A stretch of DNA of 24,894 nt from Folioceros fuciformis (lineage: Eukaryota > Anthocerotophyta > Anthocerotopsida > Anthocerotales): positions 1 to 24,894 of the forward strand of contig JBNGIO010000250.1 of the NCBI GenBank assembly GCA_049999805.1, written 5' to 3'. Positions 1-8,426 of this stretch are shown one piece after another. The notes under the pieces were generated by a model. The model had not been told where the DNA came from, searched no databases, and saw only the letters and a program-made list of their open reading frames with translations. Position 1 is the stretch's first letter. Each line of letters starts with the position of its first letter. A program made the position numbers and the translations under genes.

Positions 1-270
1 CCTGGACAGCCGCTGACGCCAGGACCTTACTGGGTTGTGGCCATCACTGGGGAGGCAAGCCAGGGCTACGAGGCTGCCGTCGTTTTCTCGTGCACCCAGT
101 TGTCTGAAGGGGAGATAGACACCGGCATCTTCATCCTGTCCAGAACCCCGACATTGTCCCAAGATGTGACCAACTCCTTGCTAACAAAGGTGGAGGAACT
201 CGGATATAGCTTTACCTGCGATGATCCTTTCCTCTTCACCGTACAAGATCGTCAAATCTGCCCAAACTGA
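1..270 (+). CDS. Lipocalin-like protein, C-terminal exon (partial)
   Basis: The frame is open from base 1 and ends at TGA 268-270, giving about 89 residues. Seen: a GPYWVVAITGE segment, then YEAAVVFSC, then GIFILSRTPTLSQDV and a final helix-like stretch (NSLLTKVEELGYSF) before the end. The order 'YW(V/I)…, Y.A.V, (W/F)ILSRTPTL, helix, GY' is the last two strands and C-terminal helix of the lipocalin fold, as in plant temperature-induced and chloroplast lipocalins and bacterial Blc. Lipocalins bind small hydrophobic ligands in a beta barrel; the ligand here cannot be told. The 5' exons lie before the window. An unusual spacer with an extra Cys (CTQLSEGEIDT) separates the last strands. The family call rests mostly on the SRTPTL motif, so it is moderate. 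Confidence 0.55.
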   Translation, partial: PGQPLTPGPYWVVAITGEASQGYEAAVVFSCTQLSEGEIDTGIFILSRTPTLSQDVTNSLLTKVEELGYSFTCDDPFLFTVQDRQICPN

Positions 271-539
271 CTCCAGTAGAAGGAGGGTACTCTTGCATTT
301 AGATCTGAAGTGTTACATGACTGCAGTACCCTATACTGCACATAAATACACCCTCCAATTCTCCAACAATTGCTTGATTTTCCAGGATCGTGGATGTCAA
401 ACACGGTTTCAGTGCTTTGCTTTGTCCATGTCTTAAAACTACTTGCCCTTGGCGAACTAACGCTGTCACCGGCCAGTGCACTCCACAAATCACATACCGC
501 AAATCAGAGCCTGCTACAATCGTCATACGAAACAATAGC
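271..539. other. Intergenic, probable 3' UTR of lipocalin-like gene
   Basis: No coding pattern is seen. The sequence after the TGA at 270 is moderately AT-rich with ATAAAT-like tracts near 340, compatible with a 3' UTR and polyadenylation region of the upstream gene. Nothing else was recognised. Confidence 0.3.
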
Positions 540-1260
540 CTCTCGGCTGAGCCAATTAAGTGAACACCAAGCCTTGTGGGCAGTCCATGTCACCTTCTTC
601 TAGTGTTCATGCTGTCAAAGACCTGGCCTACATCTGTCAGTTCACCACATCCTGCATACTCAGCAATCAGCACCGTCCATGACACCACATCCTTTGCTTC
701 CATGCTGTCAGCAACCCTGGTGTGAACCTTCCAGTTCACCGCTTCTAGCAGGCAGTTTCCAACTAAAACGTTTAATCAGCAATCCGCATTCCAAAATCTG
801 TGAGCGCTGCTGTCTGCTCTTCAGTTAGACACAAGGCAGGATAGTAGCTTGGTTAGCCAAAACAATGCCTTCTTGCTCCAGTTGATTGTCGACACAGAAC
901 AATAACCTGTTGGCCAAATGCTTCGTAGACAAGAGTACCACGCAATCCGGGCACTCCATGTCAACACACATGTCCATAAAAAACCAGGCGTGCGTCGTTC
1001 AGTCCACCGAATTTGCGTGCCAAGCCATCACAGCATTCCATGTCACCACATCCTTTCTGGCTATACTGTCAAACACCTGGCGGGCACCTTCCAACTTGCC
1101 AGCACATTCTGCACAACCAGACATCCGGGCAAAAACCCGGATATACATGTCCACTACGCAAATCAGTCAACAAGGTCACTCTGCACCACAGGGTTGTGCA
1201 ATTTTCTGCCAGATTCCAAGGCAGCACCAAATGAACAAGCCTGCAGGTATCCTGCATCGT
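540..1260 (-). pseudogene. Decayed PLS-class PPR gene
   Basis: No long frame survives, but the minus strand translates in pieces to PPR motifs in the right order. About 1250-1185 gives an L motif, LQACSFGAALESGRKLHN. About 1160-1015 gives an S motif, GKLEGARQVFDSIARKD, then the start of a P motif, VVTWNAVM. About 960-845 gives VLTWSARIAWYSC and QLEQEGIVLANQATI in different frames. About 720-600 gives AKDVVSWTVLIAEYAG, then CGELTDVGQVFDSMNTR. Stops and frame changes separate the pieces. Its L motif has the canonical spacing and its wording (VFDSM, GRKLH) differs from the intact PPR genes at 13-21 kb, so it is not simply a broken copy of those. It is an inactive relic of a separate PPR gene. 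Confidence 0.75.
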
Positions 1261-1639
1261 CCAGTTCCCCGCATTCTGAATACTATTCACCAGGTAGGGG
1301 GCACCAAACAAGTTGCCTCAGCTCAAGGAACTCAGCTCCGACAAACCGCCAGGAGGCCATAGCTCGACTTAACCTGAAGGCATTCGTGATGAGGGTCAGC
1401 ACGAGGCCGCACAATCACACGCGCACACCCACAAATTCTGTGGAACAGAAGTCCTTCTGCACAACAGATTCCAGGGCTCCGACGGCTTCACCAGCAGACG
1501 AAAAGCTCACAAATCCAGCCGTTACGACGCCCATATCCGATCCTGCGCGCCTCCCCGGTTCAGGGGTTATAGGGGGCAAGACACCAGCGTGGAAGCGGGC
1601 ACCCTGACCGAATTCAGGGGCCGGGTGTCCGCGCTTTAG

Positions 1640-1648
1640 TTTAAAAGG
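1640..1648 (+). promoter_or_regulatory. TATA-like box of the ATP synthase epsilon gene
   Basis: TTTAAAAGG lies about 170 bp upstream of the ATG at 1820, in a GC-rich upstream block that turns pyrimidine-rich downstream. Position and sequence suit a core promoter, but no start-site signal confirms it. Confidence 0.3.
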
Positions 1649-1819
1649 ATACAACGTCGGTCTGCTGTTGTTTGCTCTGGTTAACCGGAGTTAGTTGAAC
1701 CCGTCTATGCGCTTAGTGCGTCTTCATCCTCACAGTGTTGCCTTCCCTGATCTGTCGATCTGCTTCCGGCTTCGTCTGCATCTGAGCTTCGAGCTTTGGA
1801 GCGCGGGTGTGAAGAAAGC

Positions 1820-2151
1820 ATGTCTGCATCGGGAGCGCAGCCGTTTTGGCGAGCAGCCGGAATGACCTACGTTGCCTACGCCAACACGTGTGCAGCCATG
1901 GTGCGCAAGTGCTTGAAGGAGCCTTTCAAGACGCAGGTTGCCACTCGGGAGCAAGTTCACTACAAGTTCGTCAAATGGCAAGACGGCGTTCCGCAGAAGC
2001 CCGGTGCGTCCTCATGTTCTCTTGCCTTTTCTGCTGATTCCGGTGGTGCAGGTTTTGAGGGTAGGTTTGGGATTTGTGTTGATCTGTGTTTGGTTGCTTG
2101 TGGATTGCAGTGGTTCGTGCTACTCCCACGGTTGCAGGTGGCAAGAAGTGA
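1820..2151 (+). CDS. ATP synthase subunit epsilon, mitochondrial
   Basis: This is the small epsilon subunit of the mitochondrial F1 central stalk. It sits on gamma and delta and couples rotation to ATP synthesis on the matrix side of the inner membrane. Two exons are inferred: 1820-2003 and 2111-2151. The donor is CCCG|GTGCGT and the acceptor is GGATTGCAG|TGGTTC, so the intron is 107 bp, in phase 1. The product is 74 aa, starting [17 protein letters not shown]. The [10 protein letters not shown]…YAN block, the CLKEPFK segment, REQVHY and the W-DG-PQKP block match plant epsilon subunits of about 70 aa. The spliced end reads [14 protein letters not shown], which resembles the plant ending PVLRSDTPEV and supports the chosen acceptor. 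There is no separate presequence, as usual for this subunit. The first exon is near certain; the second is well supported. Confidence 0.92.
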
Positions 2152-2911
2152 AGAGATTTGTTGTAGGTTAGCTTGGAGTGAAGGGCCGAGCAGGTTGCAG
2201 CTTGGCAGTGCCAGAGTAGCTGACTATGGAGGACAGCTCTTCGGTTGAATCCTCCTGGCTGAAGGCGGGCAGTGTGCTTAATGGAGCTGTTTCACAGCGG
2301 TTTTTGTATGCGGACAATCTGTAAACGCTTTATAATGAGACCTTGGTTGTGTGGTGCTTACTTGAGGGAACCTGCACCTGGATGATGCAGGGTCGGAAGG
2401 TCAGAGTAAACCCTGGAAATCAGCATCTGGGGAAAGTGGCTGCATTACGAAACGTTCACCTGGGTTTACCATGTGCAAGGGTCCATCCTGGAATGGCTTG
2501 GCAGGCCGATGGCCAGGGATGACTTCAGAAGCATCCTCATGATTTTTGACCAATGAATTTTTCTTGCTCCTTTTGCATTGCAGTTGTTCCTTGCCCGTTT
2601 TGCGTTACAGTTGTTTTCAGATCAATGAATTGTTGCTTGCCCGTTTTGCGTTACAATTGTTGTCAGACTCATGAATTGTTGCTTGCTCTTCTTGCATTGT
2701 AGTTGTCATTTTGGCAGGGTACTCGCACTCTTGCAGTAGCTAGGCTAGTTTTTGAGGGTGTGTACTACCTCGTAGCACATTCGTCGGGTTTTCTCGTCTT
2801 CTTTTCTTGCAAGGATGAGGATCAACATGAACAAGAAGGAACTTTACAAGGTTGAAAAGTTGCCTGCGGCAGTGTGCAAAATCAGGACAGCTTGCGCAGA
2901 ACAGAAGTTTG
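2152..2911. other. Convergent intergenic region between the epsilon gene and GH3-A
   Basis: This holds the 3' UTR of the epsilon gene and the 3' flank of the minus-strand GH3-A. Apart from the 46-bp minisatellite there is only a 39-codon ATG frame (2815-2934, +) preceded by a pyrimidine tract and CAAG. It overlaps the GH3-A stop codon and resembles no known protein, so it is not called as a gene. Confidence 0.4.
2555..2712. repeat. 46-bp minisatellite, about 3.5 copies
   Basis: The core CTTGC(C/T)C-TTTTGC(G/A)TTACAGTTGTT recurs. CTTGC starts at 2563, 2590, 2636 and 2682, which is a spacing of 27 (a shortened first unit), 46 and 46. Copies diverge by several substitutions. Each copy looks like a pyrimidine-rich tract ending in CAG or its mutated form, i.e. 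a splice-acceptor-like sequence, just downstream of the epsilon gene. Confidence 0.75.
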
Positions 2912-4985
2912 CTATCCTTGAGATGCCGGATTGAGATTGCTGTGAGGAGGTGGGCGAGGACTCCGGGCGCTCTCTAGGACTGCCGATTCCAGAACATTGA
3001 TAGCAGGACTACCAGCTTTGAAGAGTCTCGGTGTCTTGTACTGCGCCCCAGAGGCGTCCCGGCCCACAGCAAGCTGTATAACATGGTGAAAGCTTTGGAG
3101 CTCCACGATTTTCAGCTCCAGTGGAGCTATGGCCCCCTGGTTGCGCCCTCTCCTGTAAGGCTCGCTCAGGGCAGCCTCCATGTAGAGGCAGCACTCTTCC
3201 AGGGCTGATGCACCCAAGGTTTTACCACTGGTGACCGCCCAGAATATGACGTAGTGTCCTGGCAATGTGGATAGGCTAACGTAGCTAGTAAAATCCAGCA
3301 GTTGCAGATCTGTCGGAAGATGGAACTTGGCAGCCATGCTGACGACCTCTAGCAGTTCCTTCTCTTCAGTTTTGTCTGTGTGCACAGACAGGATGACGTT
3401 TTTTCGACCCACAAACTGGAACTTGGGGGAATTGTGGTAGAATCCTACGCACCGTAGGGTGTCACCCATTCGGTAGCGCCACAGACCTGCCGGCAGATCT
3501 TTGTCAGCTGGTGAGAGAAAGCTATGCCGTAGGGGGGTGCGTTCATTTAAAACCAAATGACCGGCGTGCTTCTTACCAGAACAAGTGGTGACCACTAGCT
3601 CGTACTCCTGTCCTTCTTTCACAGCTGTGAGGTCCACGATCTTCAAGGGTTCTTCACCGCTTTCTTGGTCTGGCAACAGGAACTCGAAGAAGGCAGCATC
3701 GGGGGCCATCACAAAGGCGACCTCTGCAGGTGGACTTTCTACTTCCGCATTGAATGCGAAATAGCCCTCAGACGAGGCATAACCAGGAGAAATGAGGTGC
3801 ATCTTGCCTCCCGTGAGCAAATTGAGGTAGTCCACGTACATGGCCATGGAGCCCGTGGTGGTCACAGTCACATACCGAGCATTTGGCCAGAGGCGAGATA
3901 GAATTCCAGCCCAGTCTTTGGAACATTCCGCTCTGATCAAGTTTGCAAGCTCTGGGTTGGGCTTGACCAGGAGCTTGGAAACAGCTCTTCGGGTGGGTTC
4001 ATCTGTGATTCCGCTGCTGAGCTCACCTCCTTCTATGTCGTTGCAGATTTCCTCCCAGTGCCGCTTAAACAGGTCTATGGTACTCACAAAAGCTGAGGCA
4101 AAACCTGTCGTGATTCCCACCACCTCCGAGTAGCGAAGCAAGCCGCAGAGCAAATGACAATACGTGGCTTGCTTGTAGTCTTCACAGAAGATGACTTCAT
4201 CCGGGCTGCAGGACTTTGAAGAAGCATCTCGACTTCTTTGCCTGAACAAAGGACTCTTGAGGGTGGATGTGAAAGAAGTCCCAACAGGCAGGCCAACTGG
4301 ACTCGTGGTTTGCTTTGTAACGGACGCCAATGCCAGGCGAGGACCAGAAGGATCGCTCGCCCCGAAACGACTCCTGAATGACGTTCCCGGTGAACACAGC
4401 AACAGCAGAATGAAACCCAGCAAATTGTGAGCAGATGGAAGCACAAACAGAAAGGGTCAATACTCTCGGGTGAGCTTACATCTTGAAAGCAAGGTCCATG
4501 TAGTGCAGCACCCTAAAGGTGATTCGGGTCGCGGATTCCGTAGTCGGGAAGTACTTGCTCTTGCCAGAGGACGTCCCTGAGCTGCAGGTGCATGGACATT
4601 CATTCTCAGGAATTTTGGTCAGCATCGGAGCAAGTACTGCGCTAAACTCCTGTCTGGAGACCTTCTCAGTCTTGGGCATTTCGAATCGGCAGAGGTTGCA
4701 CCTGACAAAGAACTCTGTGGTCTTGTCGCAGCAAAGGATGTTGGAAGTATCCCCTGCCAGAATCCTCTGAATGTCCTTCTCCACTGCATCGTACTGGATG
4801 ATGGGCACCCGTTGTTTGAACTCAGTCACGTCGGTGCTGCCGTCCACACCAAGCCTGTTGAGGTACTCGCATCCCGTGTGCTGGTGCAACAAGTCTTCCA
4901 GGAACCTCCTTTGCACTGCCCCGGCATCCTCCAGCAACGCATGCAGTTCTGTAATTTGCGACTGTGTTTTCTCCCGCTCTCCCAT
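2912..4985 (-). CDS. GH3: GH3-A: JAR1-like acyl-acid amido synthetase
   Basis: GH3 enzymes adenylate an acyl hormone with ATP and then join it to an amino acid in the cytosol. Exons: 4985-4702, 4581-4480, 4373-3577, 3486-2912, giving 585 aa, the usual GH3 length. ATG 4985 starts MGEREKTQ. Residues 95-102 are SSGTSSGK (ATP motif I), 327-331 YASSE (motif II), 399-403 YRMGD (motif III). YCHLLCGLL and WEEICNDI place it nearer JAR1/GH3.11 (group I) than auxin GH3s; this is by eye, and the substrate is unknown. The C-terminus ends SPRPPPHSNLNPASQG, a tail shared with its two neighbours. Introns 1 (120 bp) and 3 (90 bp) have no in-frame stop, so unspliced transcript would still read through those two points. 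Intron 2 (106 bp) would not allow this. A TATA-like box lies at 5041-5047. Confidence 0.9.
3487..3576 (-). other. GH3-A intron 3, 90 bp, open in frame
   Basis: The donor is TTCTG|GTAAGA and the acceptor is GCCGGCAG|GTCTGT. It is 3×30 nt with no stop. Its place, between VVTTCSG and LWRYRMGD, equals intron 3 of GH3-B and GH3-C. Retention would insert 30 residues just before motif III. Confidence 0.85.
4582..4701 (-). other. GH3-A intron 1, 120 bp, open in frame
   Basis: The donor is GTCAG|GTGCAA and the acceptor is CACCTGCAG|CTCAGG. It is 3×40 nt and has no stop in the flanking frame. Its place, just before motif I, equals intron 1 of GH3-B and GH3-C. If retained, it would put about 40 residues, including several Cys, directly before the ATP-binding SSGTSSGK. 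Confidence 0.85.
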
Positions 4986-5716
4986 CCTGTCGCCTGCTCA
5001 CTACCTTTCACATCACTGCTTGCGGACGAGTGTCGTCCAAGTATAAACCCGTTGCGTCATTCCCACCAACGCTTTTTACACAGAAACGCTGGACACGTTT
5101 GCTCTACCGCTTTACTCAGTTCTTGGCGCTTGAGAAGGAGAGTAACTTCCGCCGAAGTCCAGCTGAATGGAGAACCTCAAACCATTTATTTGTGTGCTGC
5201 CACGTCTCGGCAATCTGTAACACGCTGTGGTGCAGCTGTCCGGCAGATATTGTTCACATGTAATCATCATACGATGCCCGACTAGGTGCACAATTAAAAT
5301 ATACATACGTGTACAATATGACATGACTTGTCATCTCTCCCGCTCTCTGTCTCTTGGCCCATATTGGAGTACCCTAAACCCTGGTTCGGGGTAGCCAGTT
5401 TTGCCACACCCCTTCGTATTCATAATGTCTCCACTCCACCCTTGTAGGTACTGTATGACAAGCAAGAAACACACCGCCGATTTTGAGGTGGTCTCCACCC
5501 TCTGGACATGACGAGCACGACGCGCACTGCCGATTTTAGTAAGGTCTCCACCCGAGCGGCTACGACAAGCAAGACATGCTCGACCAAGCACATCTTCTGG
5601 GGACCAGCGCGAGGATGATGACACAGAGCTGGGACTCCAGGGTCTCCCAGGGGCAATGCATGCCACACTGTTTGCCGTCCGGGCTATAATGCCTTCCCTT
5701 CCTTCACAGCTTCGCT
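4986..5716. promoter_or_regulatory. Upstream region of GH3-A / downstream of GH3-B
   Basis: It is non-coding by inspection. On the minus strand GGGTTTATACTTGG (TATA-like, 5041-5047) lies about 56 bp before the GH3-A ATG. TGTCTC, the classical auxin-response element core, occurs at 5348-5353 and 5426-5431. The second lies at the head of a tandem repeat. Auxin control is only a possibility, since JAR1-like GH3 genes are not generally auxin-induced. Confidence 0.4.
5426..5590. repeat. 53-bp tandem repeat, three copies, in the GH3-A upstream region
   Basis: Three anchors recur in the same order: (T/G)GTCTCCAC, GAC(A/G)AGCA(A/C)GA and (C/T)GCCGATTTT. GTCTCCAC starts at 5427, 5491 and 5544. GACAAGCA-like starts are at 5457, 5510 and 5564. 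GCCGATTTT-like starts are at 5475 and 5528. The spacing is 53-54 bp, with one 11-bp extra in the first unit. Confidence 0.75.
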
Positions 5717-7905
5717 TCAGACATCTGGCGTGACAGCACCGTCAGGGTTGAGCTTGTGGTGAGGAGGCGGCCTAGGGCTCCTGGCCGTCTCCGAAACCCC
5801 GGCATCCAGAACGCCCCGCGCGGGGTGGCCACTTGGGTGGCTCCTCGGAGTCTTGTATTGCGCGTCGGAGGTTCCCCGTTGCACAGCTAAGCTCCGGATT
5901 GTAGCGAAGGTCCCAGCCTCCACAACCTTGAGCTCCAGAGGAGCGATCTGCCCGATGTTGCGTCCTCTCCTGTAAGACTCGCTCAGACCAGCTTCCACGG
6001 CCACAGCCACGGCTTCTAGAGGCTCCTGACCAACGTGGATCTTTCCCGTGCCAGTGCCGGTGCCTGTGAGCTCCAGAATGATCACATAATGGCCGGGGAT
6101 GGCAGATACGCTGGCATAGCTTGTGAAGTCGAAGAGCTGCACGTTTTCAGGCAAGTGCAGCGTGGCAGCTGCGGTGACCGCCTGGATCAGCTCCTGTTCC
6201 TCTGTTTTCTCTGTGTTGATGCTCAGGATGACGTTCCTGCGTCCTACGATCTGGAATTTGGGGGCCATGTGGTAGTAGCCTACGCACTTGACAATATCTC
6301 CTATTCTGTACCTCCATAAACCTGCAAAACAAGAGGTGGGGTCAGACATCGAAAACGGTCGGCTGGGGGCTTGCCCTGGACTCAACGTTGCTCGTGTATC
6401 TGTCGCAACAAAAGCAACGGGAGCCTACCCGAGCCGTTGGATACCACCACCTCGTACTCTTGGCCTTCTTCAACATCGGCGAGATCAACAACTGTGGTCC
6501 GCTCATCGCCAACAGACTTGCTTCGCACAGGCAGGAACTCAAAGTAATAGAAGCTTGGCAGGAAGACGTAGAACACCTGGTGCGGAAGAGTCGATGGATA
6601 CGGGTTGATGCCGTAGGCTCCTTCAGATCCTGTATAGACAGACGACACAATGGGGAGACGGCCGGCGCTCAGGAAGTTAAGGTTGTCCACATACTGGATC
6701 ATGGAGCCAGTTGCTATGCATCGGAGAGTCTTAGTCCTCGGCCAAAGACGAAGCAGGATTCCCTCCCAGGACTCTTTCCCGCATTCTGCTCTGATGAAGT
6801 TGGCCAGCTCAGGATTTGGTTGCTCCAGAAGCTTGCCGACAGCCTAACGAAGGGCGGGGTCCGTGATCTTGCTGCTCAGTTCTCCAATTTCTATGTCCCC
6901 GCTTATCTCCTCCCAGCTGTCCTTGAGCAGGATGAAGGCATTGGCCAACCCCGAGGCCAGGAGACTGCACAAATTCGTGACTTCCGCGGAGCGGATCAGA
7001 CCGCACACAAGATGGCAGTACACCGCCTGGTGGTGATCCTCGGAGAGAACCACAGCAGGCGGACTGACATATCTGTAGGCATAGTTTGATGCCGTAGCAA
7101 GTGCTCGGATTACGGGACCGCTACCTCCTCCCAAAAGTAAACCTCCGGGAGTCTCCGACTGTTTGTTCATGGACACGAACAACAATTCCAAGCCTGATGC
7201 TTCCTCCTCTCCGAATTCCCTGCAGGCACAGATGATGCAGGTAGCTTTATGACTTACACGAAGAGAGGAATCAGGACTGACAAATTGAGCAGGACGATGG
7301 CCGCAGCCCGGGAATGCCACTCACAGTACTCGAAATGCTTCAACCGCCTTCGCATGACTATGGACGGCCAGATTCCGGACCGCAGTGACAGGGAACACTT
7401 TTCGCTTTCCGGAGGTAGTCCCTGAGCTGCAGGGAGACACAAAATCTTGCGGTCATTGATCGCTTCCGAGCCCCTCACTCCACAAGATCAACCCGCAATG
7501 ACATGCTGGCTGGCTACTGAATTCATGCACATCACTGACAAGAATCCTAAATTTCGAGATCCAGCCCTGCCTGGCGTAGAACTCCAACACCGGCTCGGTG
7601 CTGAGCACCGGAGACTTATCCCCGTGCACAAGTCGCGCAACATCTGCTTCAATGGCATCGTACTCGACGACAGGAATGAGCTTCTTGAAAGACTCCACGT
7701 CCATCCTCCCATGCAGCCCGTGCCGCTGCAGGTACTCACATCCGGCGTTCTTCTCCAACAAGGCTTCCAGCGCCATCTGCTGCTCCTCCCTGGTTCTCTC
7801 AAGCTGCTTGTGCACCTCCGCAACCACTTCCAGCGCTTGCTTCTTACCCTCGGTCAAGGTAGCCTTGTTCCTCTGCACCGCGACTTCCTATCCACTGTTC
7901 CCCAT
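5717..7905 (-). pseudogene. GH3: GH3-B: JAR1-like GH3 gene, recently disabled
   Basis: It has the same four exons as its neighbours: 7905-7571, 7426-7325, 7219-6429, 6321-5717, about 610 codons. Residues 112-119 are SSGTTSGK and 414-418 YRIGD, so two of three ATP motifs are kept; motif II reads YTGSE. Three lesions are seen. TAG at 7890-7888 is codon 6 after ATG 7905. TAG at 6846-6844 is codon 271, where GH3-A has Arg. The intron 1 donor reads CCAG|GCAGGG, so GC replaces GT, with poor matching beyond. Otherwise the frame is open throughout, so decay is recent, or the stops are polymorphisms or assembly errors. Translation from a later in-frame ATG (QQMALEALL) would avoid only the first stop. 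Exon 4 holds a short Gly-Thr run from a GGCAC(C/T)-like repeat. Confidence 0.85.
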
Positions 7906-8426
7906 CTTGCTCCGGAGTGTTAAATGCCCGCTTGTTTCTGCTCAAGATATCTTATTGAGCTACCACTGATAAAAGGTTGTTCAACGTGCAGTTTGTGCCC
8001 AGGTCGATACACCTGCATCCTGCGCAACAGGAATTAATGACATCGGATAGGATCCGAATCAGTCACATGGAACCATCGATCTGTAGACACGGGTTCGGAT
8101 GAGTCTACCTACATATGTACCTGGACAAGCAGGGGCATTCAAGCTCGCAGTATCACGAGAATGATAATTGAAAGCCGGCAGGACCGTCCAACCTAATCTA
8201 CTAGAGGATTGCATTTTTAAGTCTCTTCATGCGAATTTGCGAGTTTGCAGTCAGCACTTTCCAGGCATAAAGGTGTCAGATTCTACTGCTGGGAAGGACA
8301 CATCCTGCAAGTGATCCTGCTGCTAGACGACTTTAGTCCTATGAGACACCATGGATTTAGATTTCTAGCTGACATAGGGTTGAGATGTGTTCAGGAGCTC
8401 GAGGTAAAGTATCCGCCGGATGTTTC
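7906..8426. promoter_or_regulatory. Spacer between GH3-B and GH3-C
   Basis: No coding pattern is seen. It should hold the GH3-B promoter and the 3' UTR of GH3-C. One GAGACA (reverse of TGTCTC) lies at 8343-8348; a single hexamer of this kind is expected by chance. Nothing else was recognised. Confidence 0.3.

Noticed and set aside
918-1607. 229-residue plus-strand frame
   Set aside because: It is antisense to the PPR relic and to GC-rich promoter DNA; the translation is rich in His, Arg and Thr with no domain.
2004-2248. Unspliced continuation of the epsilon frame to 2248
   Set aside because: The residues after PQKP have no resemblance to the subunit, and a clear GT donor at 2004 and CAG acceptor at 2110 restore the expected ending.
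2815-2934. 39-codon ATG frame with acceptor-like sequence before it, first considered as the last exon of the epsilon gene
   Set aside because: Joining it to exon 1 gives an immediate stop. The 2111 exon gives the family-like C-terminus, and the small peptide matches nothing I know.
5360-5385. CCCTAAACCC-like sequence as interstitial telomere repeat
   Set aside because: Only one imperfect copy; plant telomere arrays need several TTTAGGG units.
7325-7426. Apparent frameshift in GH3-B exon 2
   Set aside because: The exon is exactly 102 nt, as in GH3-A and GH3-C, and ends at a good GTGAGT donor. The sequence has diverged but stays in frame.
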